The position numbers and the translations under genes were made by a program. The notes under the pieces are model-generated. The model was given only the letters and a program-made list of their open reading frames with translations, ran no database searches and was not told where the DNA came from. Source: Paracoccus aeridis (GTDB lineage: Bacteria > Pseudomonadota > Alphaproteobacteria > Rhodobacterales > Rhodobacteraceae). From it: a stretch of DNA of 44,162 bases. The stretch is taken from the NCBI RefSeq assembly GCF_004923205.2, contig NZ_SELD02000036.1:1-44162 (forward strand), in the 5' to 3' direction. How positions within the stretch are numbered: position 1 is the first letter of the stretch; every line of letters begins with the position of its first letter. This document shows positions 33,899 through 41,910 of this stretch, piece by piece.

Positions 33899-35479
33899 TC
33901 ACTCGACCAGCTTGAGGTCCAGCCCCTTGTAGAGCGCGGCGCCATAGTTGCTGTGCGGCACGATGGGCGCGAGCCGCTTGGACGACACGATCGTGCGCGG
34001 CTCGTGGATCAGGGGCAGCCAGACATTGGCGTCATGCACCTTGTGCAGCACCTTGCTGTAGGCCCCGGCGCGGGTCGCATCGTCCAGCGCCGCCTTGCCT
34101 TCCGACAGCCACTGGTCGGTCTCGGGGTCCTTCCAGTTCATGCGGTTGGGCGTGGGGATGTTGGTCGAGGGGAAATACAGGTTCAGCGCGTCGCCTGCCG
34201 AGACATAGGGATAGCTCATCCCGAAGGCGTCGAATTCCTGCGTGGCCATCTTGCCCCAGGCGACGGTGGCGTCGAAGATCTCGACCTGCAGATCGACCCC
34301 GATCTTGCGCAGTTCCGCCTGGGTGTATTCCGACAGCTTCTGCCAGGTCGAGCCGGTGAAGAAATAGCCGATCGGCGCAAGCCTCACCCCGTCCTTGACG
34401 CGGATGCCGTCGGGACCGGCAACCCAGCCCGCCTCGTCCAGCAGCGCGTTTGCCGCGGCGGGGTCGTACTTGGGCAGCTCTGCCTCGACGCTCGGGTCCC
34501 AGTCCTTCGTCTCGAAGCTGATGTAGCTGCGGGCGCCCTGCACGCCGCCGAAGAACTGGTCGCGGGCCAGCGCGTCCTGGTCGATGGCCATGTTGATCGC
34601 CCGCCGCACGGCCGGGTCCGCGACCGAGGGGTGGTCGATCTTGAAGCCGATGAAATAGGTCCAGAACGCGCTGTCGGACTGCACCACGTTCAGGTTCGGC
34701 GCGACCTTCATCTGTTCGAGCGCGATATAGGGGATGTACTGCGTGATCTGCGTCTGGTCGGTCATCAGGGCGATGGTGCGGGTGTTCTCCTCGGGGACCA
34801 CCTGCCAGACCAGCCGGTCGATCTGCGCCTCGCCCTTGTTTTCGTAGAAGGCCGGACCCCAGGCGTAGCCCGCATGCTTCGTCATCGTCAGCCGGTCGCG
34901 CGGGTTCCAGCTTTCCCAGCAATAGGGGCCCGTGCCGTTCATCCCTTGGATGCCGAAGTCCTGGCCCAGCGCCTCGACCTGGTTGCGGTCGATGACCGTC
35001 GCGAAGCTCTGCGTGAGCTGGTAGAGCAGTTCCGAGAAGGGCGCCTTCAGCTTGTAGACGACCGTGGTCGCGTCCGGGGCGGTGATCGATTCCACCTCGC
35101 CCGCGCGCCATTTCACCGGCGAGGCGGTGGCCGGGTCGAGCCAGCGGTTGAAGCTGTAGACCACGTCCTCGGCCGTCATCGGCCGGCCGTCGCAGAACTT
35201 GACGTCGTCGCGCAGCTTGAAGGTGTAGGTCAGGCCGTCCGCGGACACCTCCCAGCTCGTGGCGAGGGCCGGGGACAGGGTCTGCATGTCCGGCTCGATC
35301 GACACCAGCGTGTCGCCCAGCATGAACAGGATCTCGGCCGCGGCCAGCGCCGTGGTCTTGTGGGGGTCGTAGTTGTTGGCGTCCATTTCGCGGGCGATGT
35401 TGATCTCGTTCGCCCAGGCGCCTGACAGCGCCAGGATGCTGGCCGCCGTCGCGAGGCCCAGAGTCTTGCGGGTCGTCAT
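33899..35479 (-). CDS. Peptide-type ABC transporter substrate-binding protein (SBP family 5)
   Basis: 526-residue periplasmic binding protein. The signal peptide spans about 1-23 (MTTRKTLGLATAASILALSG, then AWA). The family-5 blocks are EMDANNYDPHKTTALA near the N-terminus, ATSWEVSADGLTYTFKLRDD, VKFCDGRPMTAEDVVYSFNR, and VRRAINMAIDQDALA. It is encoded fourth, after the two permease genes, and is followed by a 9-bp stem hairpin. The ligand is probably the compound cleaved by the two amidohydrolases of the operon (inference). Confidence 0.92.
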   Translation of the reverse strand: MTTRKTLGLATAASILALSGAWANEINIAREMDANNYDPHKTTALAAAEILFMLGDTLVSIEPDMQTLSPALATSWEVSADGLTYTFKLRDDVKFCDGRPMTAEDVVYSFNRWLDPATASPVKWRAGEVESITAPDATTVVYKLKAPFSELLYQLTQSFATVIDRNQVEALGQDFGIQGMNGTGPYCWESWNPRDRLTMTKHAGYAWGPAFYENKGEAQIDRLVWQVVPEENTRTIALMTDQTQITQYIPYIALEQMKVAPNLNVVQSDSAFWTYFIGFKIDHPSVADPAVRRAINMAIDQDALARDQFFGGVQGARSYISFETKDWDPSVEAELPKYDPAAANALLDEAGWVAGPDGIRVKDGVRLAPIGYFFTGSTWQKLSEYTQAELRKIGVDLQVEIFDATVAWGKMATQEFDAFGMSYPYVSAGDALNLYFPSTNIPTPNRMNWKDPETDQWLSEGKAALDDATRAGAYSKVLHKVHDANVWLPLIHEPRTIVSSKRLAPIVPHSNYGAALYKGLDLKLVE

Positions 35480-35504
35480 GGTCTTCCTCCCTGCTTGTTG
35501 TCGT

Positions 35505-36395
35505 TCAGCTTCTCATCCTGGGGTCGAGCACGTCGCGCAGCGCGTCGCCCGCCACGTTGGCCGTCAGCACGATCACGAAGATCGCCAGCGACGGGATGAT
35601 CGCGATATGCGGCGCGAACAGCATGAAGTCGCGCCCCTGCGATGCCATCATCCCCAGCTCCGAGGCGGGCGGCCGCGCACCCAGGCCCAGGAAGCTCAGC
35701 GCCGAGCCCAGCAGGATTACCTGCCCGAACCGCAGCGACATGAAGATCATGATGGACGAGATGCAGTTGCGCAGCAGGTAGCGGGTGAACAGCATCCGGT
35801 CGGGCAGGCCAAGGGCGCGCCCGGCCTCGACGAACTCCTGCTTCATCACGCCGACGGCGACGGACCGCGCGATCCGGGCGCTGTCGGGGATGGTCGCCAC
35901 CGCCAGCGCAAGGATCACCGGCGTCACGCCGGCCCCCATCACCGCCACCAGCGCGAGGCCCAGCAGGATCGCGGGAAAGGACAGCATCACGTCCGCCGTC
36001 CGCATGATCCAGGGGTCGAGCCGGCTGTAGAAGGCCGCGAGCAGCCCCAGCAGCGATCCGATGCCGCCCCCCAGGACGACCGCCACCAACCCGATCAGCA
36101 GCGTGAGCCGAGTCCCGTGCAGCAGGCGCGACAGGATGTCCCGGCCCTGTCCGTCCGTCCCAAGCGGGAACTCGGCGCTGCCGCGCTCGGCCCAGGCGGG
36201 CGGCAGCATCATGTTGCGGGTGCTTTCGGCCGGGTCGTGCGGGGCGAGCCACGGGGCCAGGATCGCCGCAAGCGCGATCAGCAGGAACACCGTGATCGCC
36301 AGCGCCGCGGCGGGGTCGCGCATCAGGGCGGCGAGCCAGTGGCGGCGGGCGGGGGCCTCGTCGGCGGCGGGGGCGATGGTGTCGGTCACGCTCAT
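35505..36395 (-). CDS. Peptide-type ABC transporter permease (DppC-like)
   Basis: 296-residue permease. The N-terminal tail contains RRHWLAALMRDPAAALAITV and leads into the first span. FPLGTDGQGRDILSRLLHGTR, the coupling loop EAGRALGLPDRMLFTRYLLRN and SALSFLGLGARPPASELG match the DppC side. The start overlaps the DppB-like stop by 4 bp (ATGA at 36392-36395). The binding-protein gene follows after 25 bp. Confidence 0.92.
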   Translation of the reverse strand: MSVTDTIAPAADEAPARRHWLAALMRDPAAALAITVFLLIALAAILAPWLAPHDPAESTRNMMLPPAWAERGSAEFPLGTDGQGRDILSRLLHGTRLTLLIGLVAVVLGGGIGSLLGLLAAFYSRLDPWIMRTADVMLSFPAILLGLALVAVMGAGVTPVILALAVATIPDSARIARSVAVGVMKQEFVEAGRALGLPDRMLFTRYLLRNCISSIMIFMSLRFGQVILLGSALSFLGLGARPPASELGMMASQGRDFMLFAPHIAIIPSLAIFVIVLTANVAGDALRDVLDPRMRS

Positions 36396-37333
36396 GACTT
36401 CTGGGCCCGCGGATCAAGGACGGCGTAAAGCATGTCCACGATCATGTTGATGATGATGAATCCCAGCGCGAGGACGAGGATCGTGCCCTGCGCCAGCGGG
36501 AAATCCGAGGACAGGATCGCGCCGACCGCTAGCCGGCCGATGCCGGGGTAGGAGAAGATCGTCTCGGTCACGACCGCGCCGCCCAGCAGATAGCCCGCCT
36601 GCAGCCCGATCAGGGTGACGACGGGGATCAGCGCATTGCGCAGCGCGTGGCGCAGGATCACCCGGCGCTCGGTCAGGCCCTTGGCGCGGGCGGTCCGCAC
36701 ATGGTCCAGCCGCAGCACCTCGAGGACGCTCGACCGCGTCATCCGGGCGACGGGGCCGACGAAGATCAGCCCCAGCGACAGCGCGGGGATGACCAGATGG
36801 CGCAGCCCCTCGATGGTCCACAAGGGGCCGCCGCGCCCCATGAAGGGCAGGATCTGCAGGGTCACGCCCAGGAACTGCATCAGCACCAGCGCGATGAAGA
36901 AGATCGGCAGCGACACCCCCGCGACCGAGACCGCCATGATCCCCCGGTCCAGCCAGCTTCCCCGCCGCACGGCCGCGATGGTGCCCATCGCGATCCCCAG
37001 CGGCACGGCCCAGATCAGAGAGGCGATCATTAGCTCGACCGTCGGTCCGACAGCGGCGGCAAGCTCGCTGAGGACGGGCCGGTTCGAGATGAGCGACCGG
37101 CCCAGGTCGCCCTGCATCAGCCGTTCCGCATAGCGGCCGAGCTGCACGATCAGCGGCTGGTCCAGCCCCATCTGCTGGCGGATCTGCGCGACGACCTCGG
37201 GCGTGGCGGTGGGGCCGGCCATGATCTGCGCGGGGTCGCCCGGCGCCATCTTGATCAGCAGGAAACCGAAGATCACGACGCCGATCAGCACCGGGATCGA
37301 CAGCAGCAGGCGGTTGACCAGCGCGCTGATCAT
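36392..37333 (-). CDS. Peptide-type ABC transporter permease (DppB-like)
   Basis: 313-residue permease. It opens ALVNRLLLSIPVLIGVVIFG, then KMAPGDPAQIMAG, with the coupling loop RTARAKGLTERRVILRHALR near 215-234 and IFSYPGIGRLAVGAILSSDF towards the end. Six spans, normal length. The start overlaps the stop of the upstream amidohydrolase gene by 4 bp, so transport and hydrolysis genes are translationally coupled. Confidence 0.92.
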   Translation of the reverse strand: MISALVNRLLLSIPVLIGVVIFGFLLIKMAPGDPAQIMAGPTATPEVVAQIRQQMGLDQPLIVQLGRYAERLMQGDLGRSLISNRPVLSELAAAVGPTVELMIASLIWAVPLGIAMGTIAAVRRGSWLDRGIMAVSVAGVSLPIFFIALVLMQFLGVTLQILPFMGRGGPLWTIEGLRHLVIPALSLGLIFVGPVARMTRSSVLEVLRLDHVRTARAKGLTERRVILRHALRNALIPVVTLIGLQAGYLLGGAVVTETIFSYPGIGRLAVGAILSSDFPLAQGTILVLALGFIIINMIVDMLYAVLDPRAQKS

Positions 37334-38955
37334 GCCGGTCCGGACCGTTCATGGACGATCTCGCCGCTCCGCAGGGTCATCTCGCAGACCGCGTCCAGCA
37401 GCGCCTCGGGGTCGACGGACGTCAGGTCGCGGTCGAAGACGGCAATGTCGGCCAGCTGCCCCGGTTCCAGCCGCCCCTTCAGCCCTTCCTCGTGCGAGGC
37501 ATAGGCCGAGCCGAAGGTATAGGCGTGCAGCGCCTCGTCGATGCTCAGGCGCTGTTCGGGCCCGAAGACCTTGCCCGTGCGCGTCTTGCGGGTGACCATG
37601 TTGTAGATCACCGCCCGCGGGTCGATGTCCGTCACCGGGCAGTCGGTCGAGGCCGATGGGTTCAGCCCGCGCAGGGTCCAAGTCCGGAAGGGATGCGAGG
37701 CGGCGATGCGGTCCTTTTCCAGCACCGTGTCGTAGTTGTCGCCGAACCAGTAGAGGAACGAGGCCTGCGCCACCGGCAGGACGTGCAGCCGCTCCAGCCG
37801 GTCCATCTGGTCGGGGCGCAGCCAGCCGCAATGCTCGATCCGGTGGCGGCGGCCGTGCGCCGGGTTCGCGGCCTGCGCCGCCTCGATAGCGTTCAGCACC
37901 TGCTCGATGGCGGCGTCGCCGATGGCGTGGATGCCCGTCTGCCAGCCCGCGTCATGCGCCTCGCGCACCATCGCGTCCAGCTCCGCCTGGTCGGGAATGC
38001 AGAGCAGCCCCTTGTTGCCGGGATCGCCCATGTAGTCCCGCGTCATCGCGGCGGTCTTGGACCCGGCGCTGCCGTCGGTAAATATCTTGACCGGGCCGAT
38101 GCGGAACATCTCGTCCCCTGCGCCGGTCGTCAGCCCCTCGGCCATCGCCTGCGGCAGGATCGAGCGCGTCTTGTCGGCCATCACGCAGCCATAGACGCGG
38201 ACGGGCAGGCGGCCTTCGTCCCGCGCGCGGCGATAGGCGACCATCTCGTCCCAGCCGTCATGCAGGCCGATCGCGGCCTCCATAACCGAGGTGATGCCGT
38301 GGCCCAGCATGACGTGCCCGGCGCGCTCGATCGCCTCGACCATGTCGTCGACGGAGGTATGGGGCAGGACCGCCTCGAACGGCTCGCGTCCCGTTTCCGC
38401 GACCATGCCGGTCAGGCGGCCGTCGCGCATCTCGATCAGCCCGCCTTCGGGCTGCGGCGTGCTTTCGTCGATGCCAGCCAGTTCCAGCGCGCGGCTGTTG
38501 GCCACGGCCGAATGCCCGTCCGTGCGCACGATGTAGCAGGGGTGATCGGGGCACGCGCGGTCGAGTTCGTCCCGGTGCGGGAACCGGCCGACGTCCAGCA
38601 GGAAATGGTTGAACCCGCGCCCCAGCACCCACTCGCCCGCGGGCGTGTCGGCGGCGCGCGCCCGCAGCGCGTCCAGCAGCGATTCGAGCGTGGGGGTGAT
38701 CTGGGGCCGCAGATCGACCCGGCTCATGTCCATGCCGAGCGGCAGCAGATGCATGTGCGCGTCGTTGATCCCGGGCATCGCGAAGCGACCCTTGAGGTCA
38801 ATTCGCCGGGTCTGCGGACCGGCCATGGCGTCGATCTCGGCCGTCGTGCCGGTCGCCGCCACGCGCCCGTCCTTGATCGCCACCGCCTCTGCCCTGGGCA
38901 AGCCCAACCCGCACCAGACCACGCCCCCGGTCAGCACCACATCCGCTGCTTCCAC
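37330..38955 (-). CDS. YtcJ-like amidohydrolase (amidohydrolase family 3)
   Basis: 541-residue enzyme of the YtcJ / N-substituted formamide deformylase-like group. Metal ligands His67 and His69 are in NDAHMHL, with GFNHFLLDVGRFPHRDELD, a C-Y-I-V-R-T-D-G-H-S-A-V-A-N-S-x-A-L block, KIFTDGSAGSKTAAM, a TGIHAIGDAAI His and HRIEHCGWL, then STDCPVTDIDP with the barrel Asp. I chose the GTG at 38955: GAAGGGAG lies 6 bases upstream, whereas an ATG at 39087 would add 44 non-conserved residues. First gene of the eight-gene operon. Known members cleave N-formyl, N-acyl or related amide bonds; the substrate here is unknown. Confidence 0.88.
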   Translation of the reverse strand: MEAADVVLTGGVVWCGLGLPRAEAVAIKDGRVAATGTTAEIDAMAGPQTRRIDLKGRFAMPGINDAHMHLLPLGMDMSRVDLRPQITPTLESLLDALRARAADTPAGEWVLGRGFNHFLLDVGRFPHRDELDRACPDHPCYIVRTDGHSAVANSRALELAGIDESTPQPEGGLIEMRDGRLTGMVAETGREPFEAVLPHTSVDDMVEAIERAGHVMLGHGITSVMEAAIGLHDGWDEMVAYRRARDEGRLPVRVYGCVMADKTRSILPQAMAEGLTTGAGDEMFRIGPVKIFTDGSAGSKTAAMTRDYMGDPGNKGLLCIPDQAELDAMVREAHDAGWQTGIHAIGDAAIEQVLNAIEAAQAANPAHGRRHRIEHCGWLRPDQMDRLERLHVLPVAQASFLYWFGDNYDTVLEKDRIAASHPFRTWTLRGLNPSASTDCPVTDIDPRAVIYNMVTRKTRTGKVFGPEQRLSIDEALHAYTFGSAYASHEEGLKGRLEPGQLADIAVFDRDLTSVDPEALLDAVCEMTLRSGEIVHERSGPA

Positions 38956-39156
38956 CGTCCACTCCCTTCGTGTTCCTGCGTGGTCAGTGGACGTTTTCGA
39001 TTCCCGACCTGTCAACACGAGAGGACTGCCATTGGCATCGTCGGAGCTTATGGGGCGATAAGTAGCGCCTTCCTTTGCCGTGGACAATGGTCAGAACCCT
39101 CCGCCCGTACCGTCCCCTGACTGGACCACCCCACGATGCTGCGTGGAAGGCATCGC

Positions 39157-41265
39157 TCAGAAGTTCGCCGTCAGGCCCAGCCAGAGACGCCGGCCCTCCA
39201 GGACGGTGTTGAACTCGCTCTCGCGGATTTCCTCGTTGAGCACGTTGTAGACCGCCGCGTTCAGGGTCGCCGTCTCGGTCAGATTGTAGTTCGCCCCTGC
39301 ATCCACGGTCGTGTAAGCGGCATACTTGCGCCCGGTCTGTCCGTTGATCTCGATGGGGCGGCCGTTGGTGCCGATCCGCAGCCCCGAGGCGATTTCCGAG
39401 CCGTGGTAGTTGGCGCTAAGCCAGCTATCCAGCCCCTCGACCGGCGTAACCCAGTCGAAGCGCAGGCTGGCCATGTGTTCGGGCGTGCGGGCCACGGGGA
39501 AGCCGGCGAAGTCGCCCGTCTTCTGCTCGGACTTCGTGTAGGTATAGGACGCCCGCGTGGACAGGGTTGAGGTGATCTCCCAGTCGCCGGTCAGCTCCAG
39601 CCCGGTGATCTCGGCCTCGTCGACGTTGAAGTTGCGGTAGATGCTGTAGTAGTAGAGTTCGCCGTCCGCGCCGGTGTAGCGCGGCCCGTCCGTCCACACC
39701 TCGTCGGTGCGGATCTGCTGCAGCTTGTTCCTGAACCTGGTATGGAACGCGGTGGCACCGACCGTGAAGCTGCCGCCCTCGTAGATCGCGCCCAGTTCGA
39801 CGTTGGTGGTCTCCTCGGGATCGAGATCGGGGTTGCCCAGGATCACCCCGCAGGACGGAGGCGTGTTGCCGGAACAGCCGCTTCCGCCCGTCGTGTAGGC
39901 ATAGCCCGGCGTGATCGTCCGGATGTCGGGCGCGCGGTAGCCGGTCGAGATCCCGCCCTTGACGGTCAGCGCGGGCGTCGCGTTCCAGACGCCATAGATG
40001 CGCGGGGTGACGTGGCTGCCGTAGATCTCGTGATCGCTGAAGCGCAGGCCGAGGGTCAGGGCGAAGTCCTCGCGCATCCGCCATTCGTCCTCGGCGAAGA
40101 CGGCCCATTCGTCCAGCGACAGCTTTTCGTCATAGCGCTGCTCGGGGGGCAGATGCGCCTGCGCGCCGGGGTTCTGGTCCTCGACAAGGGTACGCAGGAC
40201 CTGTCCGCCGAAGGTCAGCCGGTGCTCGCCGTTCCAGTCCAGCGGCATGCCGGCCTTGGCATCCACGACCGTGTTGCGGACCAGCGGCGAGCGCAGGTTC
40301 TCCTCATACGTGGTGTCCAGCGCCTCGCGGCTGAAGCTGGTGCGCTCGCCGGTTTCCTGCGCGAAGCTGAGCTCGGTCTCCATGTCGCCGAACTGACCCT
40401 TGTGGGTCAGCGACCAGTGCTTGCGGTCGTGGTCGCGGTAGCTGAGGTCGCTGTAATCCTCGCTGGTGATCCGGGTGCGGCCGGCTTCCAGTAGCAGCTG
40501 CTGGTCGGGATCGATCCGCCAGGTCAGGCGGCCGCCCAGATCGAAGTCGTCCGAGGCATCCAGCCCACCCGGGATCGAGGAGGCATCCTGGTCGAACTTG
40601 CGACCCCAGAGCTGCAGCCCCAGCCTGTCGGCGACCAGCGGGCCGGCGGCGTAGAACGAGGTCTGCTGGCTGTTTTCAAACCCTCCCTCGTCCTGGAAGA
40701 CGCCCTCGGCGGTGACCGATCCGGTCCAGCTGTCGGACACCGGCTTGGTGATGACGTTGATCACGCCGCCCATCGCATCCGAGCCGTACAGCGAGGACAT
40801 CGGTCCGCGAACGACCTCGATGCGGTCGATGGCCGCGATCGGGGGAATGAAGCTCTGCTCGTAGCCGGCGCTGCCGTTGGTCCGGGAATCGCGCGTGTTC
40901 TGCCGCTTTCCGTCCACGAGGATCAGCGTGTACTGGCCCGGCAGGCCGCGGATGTAGATGTCGGATTCATTGGCGATGCCGGTGGTGACGACGCCCTGCA
41001 CCTCCTTGAGCGCGTCGGTCAGGTTGGTGAAATTGCCTTTCTGCAGTTCCTCGGAGGTGATGACCGAGACGCTGGCGGGCGCTTCCGCGAGTGTCTGCTC
41101 GAAGCCCGAGGCGGTGATGACGACGGTATCGAGAACGACGGTATCGGAGCCCATTTCCTGCGCTGCGGCCAGCGCGGGAGCAGAAAGCGCCGTCAGCGAC
41201 AGGAGAACGGTGCGGAGACTGCGGCCGCGACGACGGACAAGGGAGGATTGCAGGAGAGAGGGCAT
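39157..41265 (-). CDS. TonB-dependent outer-membrane siderophore receptor (CirA/FepA-like)
   Basis: 702-residue outer-membrane receptor. The signal peptide spans about 1-36 (RRRGRSLRTVLLSLTALSAP, then ALAAAQ). A TonB-box-like segment is TVVLDTVVITAS near 43-53. The plug (about 55-170) has SVSVITSEELQKGNFTNLTD, IYIRGLPGQYTLILVDGKRQ and IDRIEVVRGPMSSLYGSDAM GGVINV. A 22-strand barrel ends in LWLGLTANF with the C-terminal Phe used for membrane insertion. Features match catecholate or colicin I receptors. ATG at 41265 preferred over a GTG at 41328. It has its own promoter candidate and presumably iron control. Confidence 0.92.
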   Translation of the reverse strand: MPSLLQSSLVRRRGRSLRTVLLSLTALSAPALAAAQEMGSDTVVLDTVVITASGFEQTLAEAPASVSVITSEELQKGNFTNLTDALKEVQGVVTTGIANESDIYIRGLPGQYTLILVDGKRQNTRDSRTNGSAGYEQSFIPPIAAIDRIEVVRGPMSSLYGSDAMGGVINVITKPVSDSWTGSVTAEGVFQDEGGFENSQQTSFYAAGPLVADRLGLQLWGRKFDQDASSIPGGLDASDDFDLGGRLTWRIDPDQQLLLEAGRTRITSEDYSDLSYRDHDRKHWSLTHKGQFGDMETELSFAQETGERTSFSREALDTTYEENLRSPLVRNTVVDAKAGMPLDWNGEHRLTFGGQVLRTLVEDQNPGAQAHLPPEQRYDEKLSLDEWAVFAEDEWRMREDFALTLGLRFSDHEIYGSHVTPRIYGVWNATPALTVKGGISTGYRAPDIRTITPGYAYTTGGSGCSGNTPPSCGVILGNPDLDPEETTNVELGAIYEGGSFTVGATAFHTRFRNKLQQIRTDEVWTDGPRYTGADGELYYYSIYRNFNVDEAEITGLELTGDWEITSTLSTRASYTYTKSEQKTGDFAGFPVARTPEHMASLRFDWVTPVEGLDSWLSANYHGSEIASGLRIGTNGRPIEINGQTGRKYAAYTTVDAGANYNLTETATLNAAVYNVLNEEIRESEFNTVLEGRRLWLGLTANF

Positions 41266-41346
41266 CGGCAACTCGCGTGAATGAACGACATGGGTTGCCT
41301 TGGTTGAGAGAGCGAAAGGGAGCGCCACGACCTGGGTGATCGCAGG

Positions 41347-41375
41347 GTTGTATTCTGATTATTTTACTTGGGCAA
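41347..41375 (-). promoter_or_regulatory. Promoter and AT-rich operator candidate of the TonB receptor gene
   Basis: On the minus strand, TTGCCC (41375-41370) and TACAAC (41352-41347) are separated by exactly 17 bases (4/6 and 4/6 to consensus), 82 bases before the ATG. The spacer, AAGTAAAATAATCAGAA, is by far the most AT-rich run nearby. An iron-responsive repressor (Fur/Mur, RirA or Irr) would be expected here, but no textbook box is present. Confidence 0.45.
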
Positions 41376-41500
41376 TGCCGTGGGCCGGATGCGGGACCGC
41401 GTGTGGCTTGCGAGCGACAGACGGCAGGGTCGTCGCCTTGCGCCCGAACCTCTACTGGTTCGTTTGGCTTTGATACGTTCCGCCCGCGGCGCTGTCCCAT

Positions 41501-41910
41501 TCACGGCGTGCCGAGCCCTTCGGTCCGCCATGGCTCGAGTATCGACCGCGCGGTTGCCCTGCCCTTGGGCGTCAGCGTCAGCATGTCGCCCTGCCTGACG
41601 AACAGATCCTCGGAAATGCCTGCCGCCATGACCCGGTGCGCCGTCTCCCGGCTCCAGCCAAGATGGGTCCGCAAGGCCGTGGCCACGTTCTCTTCGGTCC
41701 GTTCCGCCGTGTCCTCGTGCGCGTAGAGGTGGACGGCGACGGTGCGCAGCTGGTTTTCCTGCCGCTGTCCCCGGCGACGACAGGCCCGCGCGATGATCCC
41801 GTGGCGTGGCCCAAAGAGGAAGGCGAGCGTCAGGAAGACGCCGGTCATGACCGCCATCATTCCGCCGATCGACACGTCGAGCGCCACGGCAATGAAGTAC
41901 CCCAGAACGC
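41501..41910 (-). pseudogene. Metal ABC permease with winged helix, C-terminal part (split by IS256)
   Basis: The minus-strand reading continues the metal permease broken by the insertion: YFIAVALDVSIGGMMAVMTG, VFLTLAFLFGPRHG (last two spans of TroD/MntD-type permeases), then a cytoplasmic tail of about 85 residues with a winged-helix look (ENVATALRTHLGWSRETAHR, then DMLTLTPKGRATARSILEPW). Such DtxR-like tails occur on some Mn/Fe permeases. The frame joins exactly to the part right of the insertion when the 8-bp duplication is counted once (SSVLG-YFIAV). Without the insertion it would read through to the stop at 41501. Confidence 0.85.
41903..41910. repeat. Target-site duplication, left copy (CAGAACGC)
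   Basis: CAGAACGC directly abuts the left terminal repeat of the IS256-family element and recurs at 43244-43251 next to the right terminal repeat. Eight bases is the duplication size usual for the family. Confidence 0.88.
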
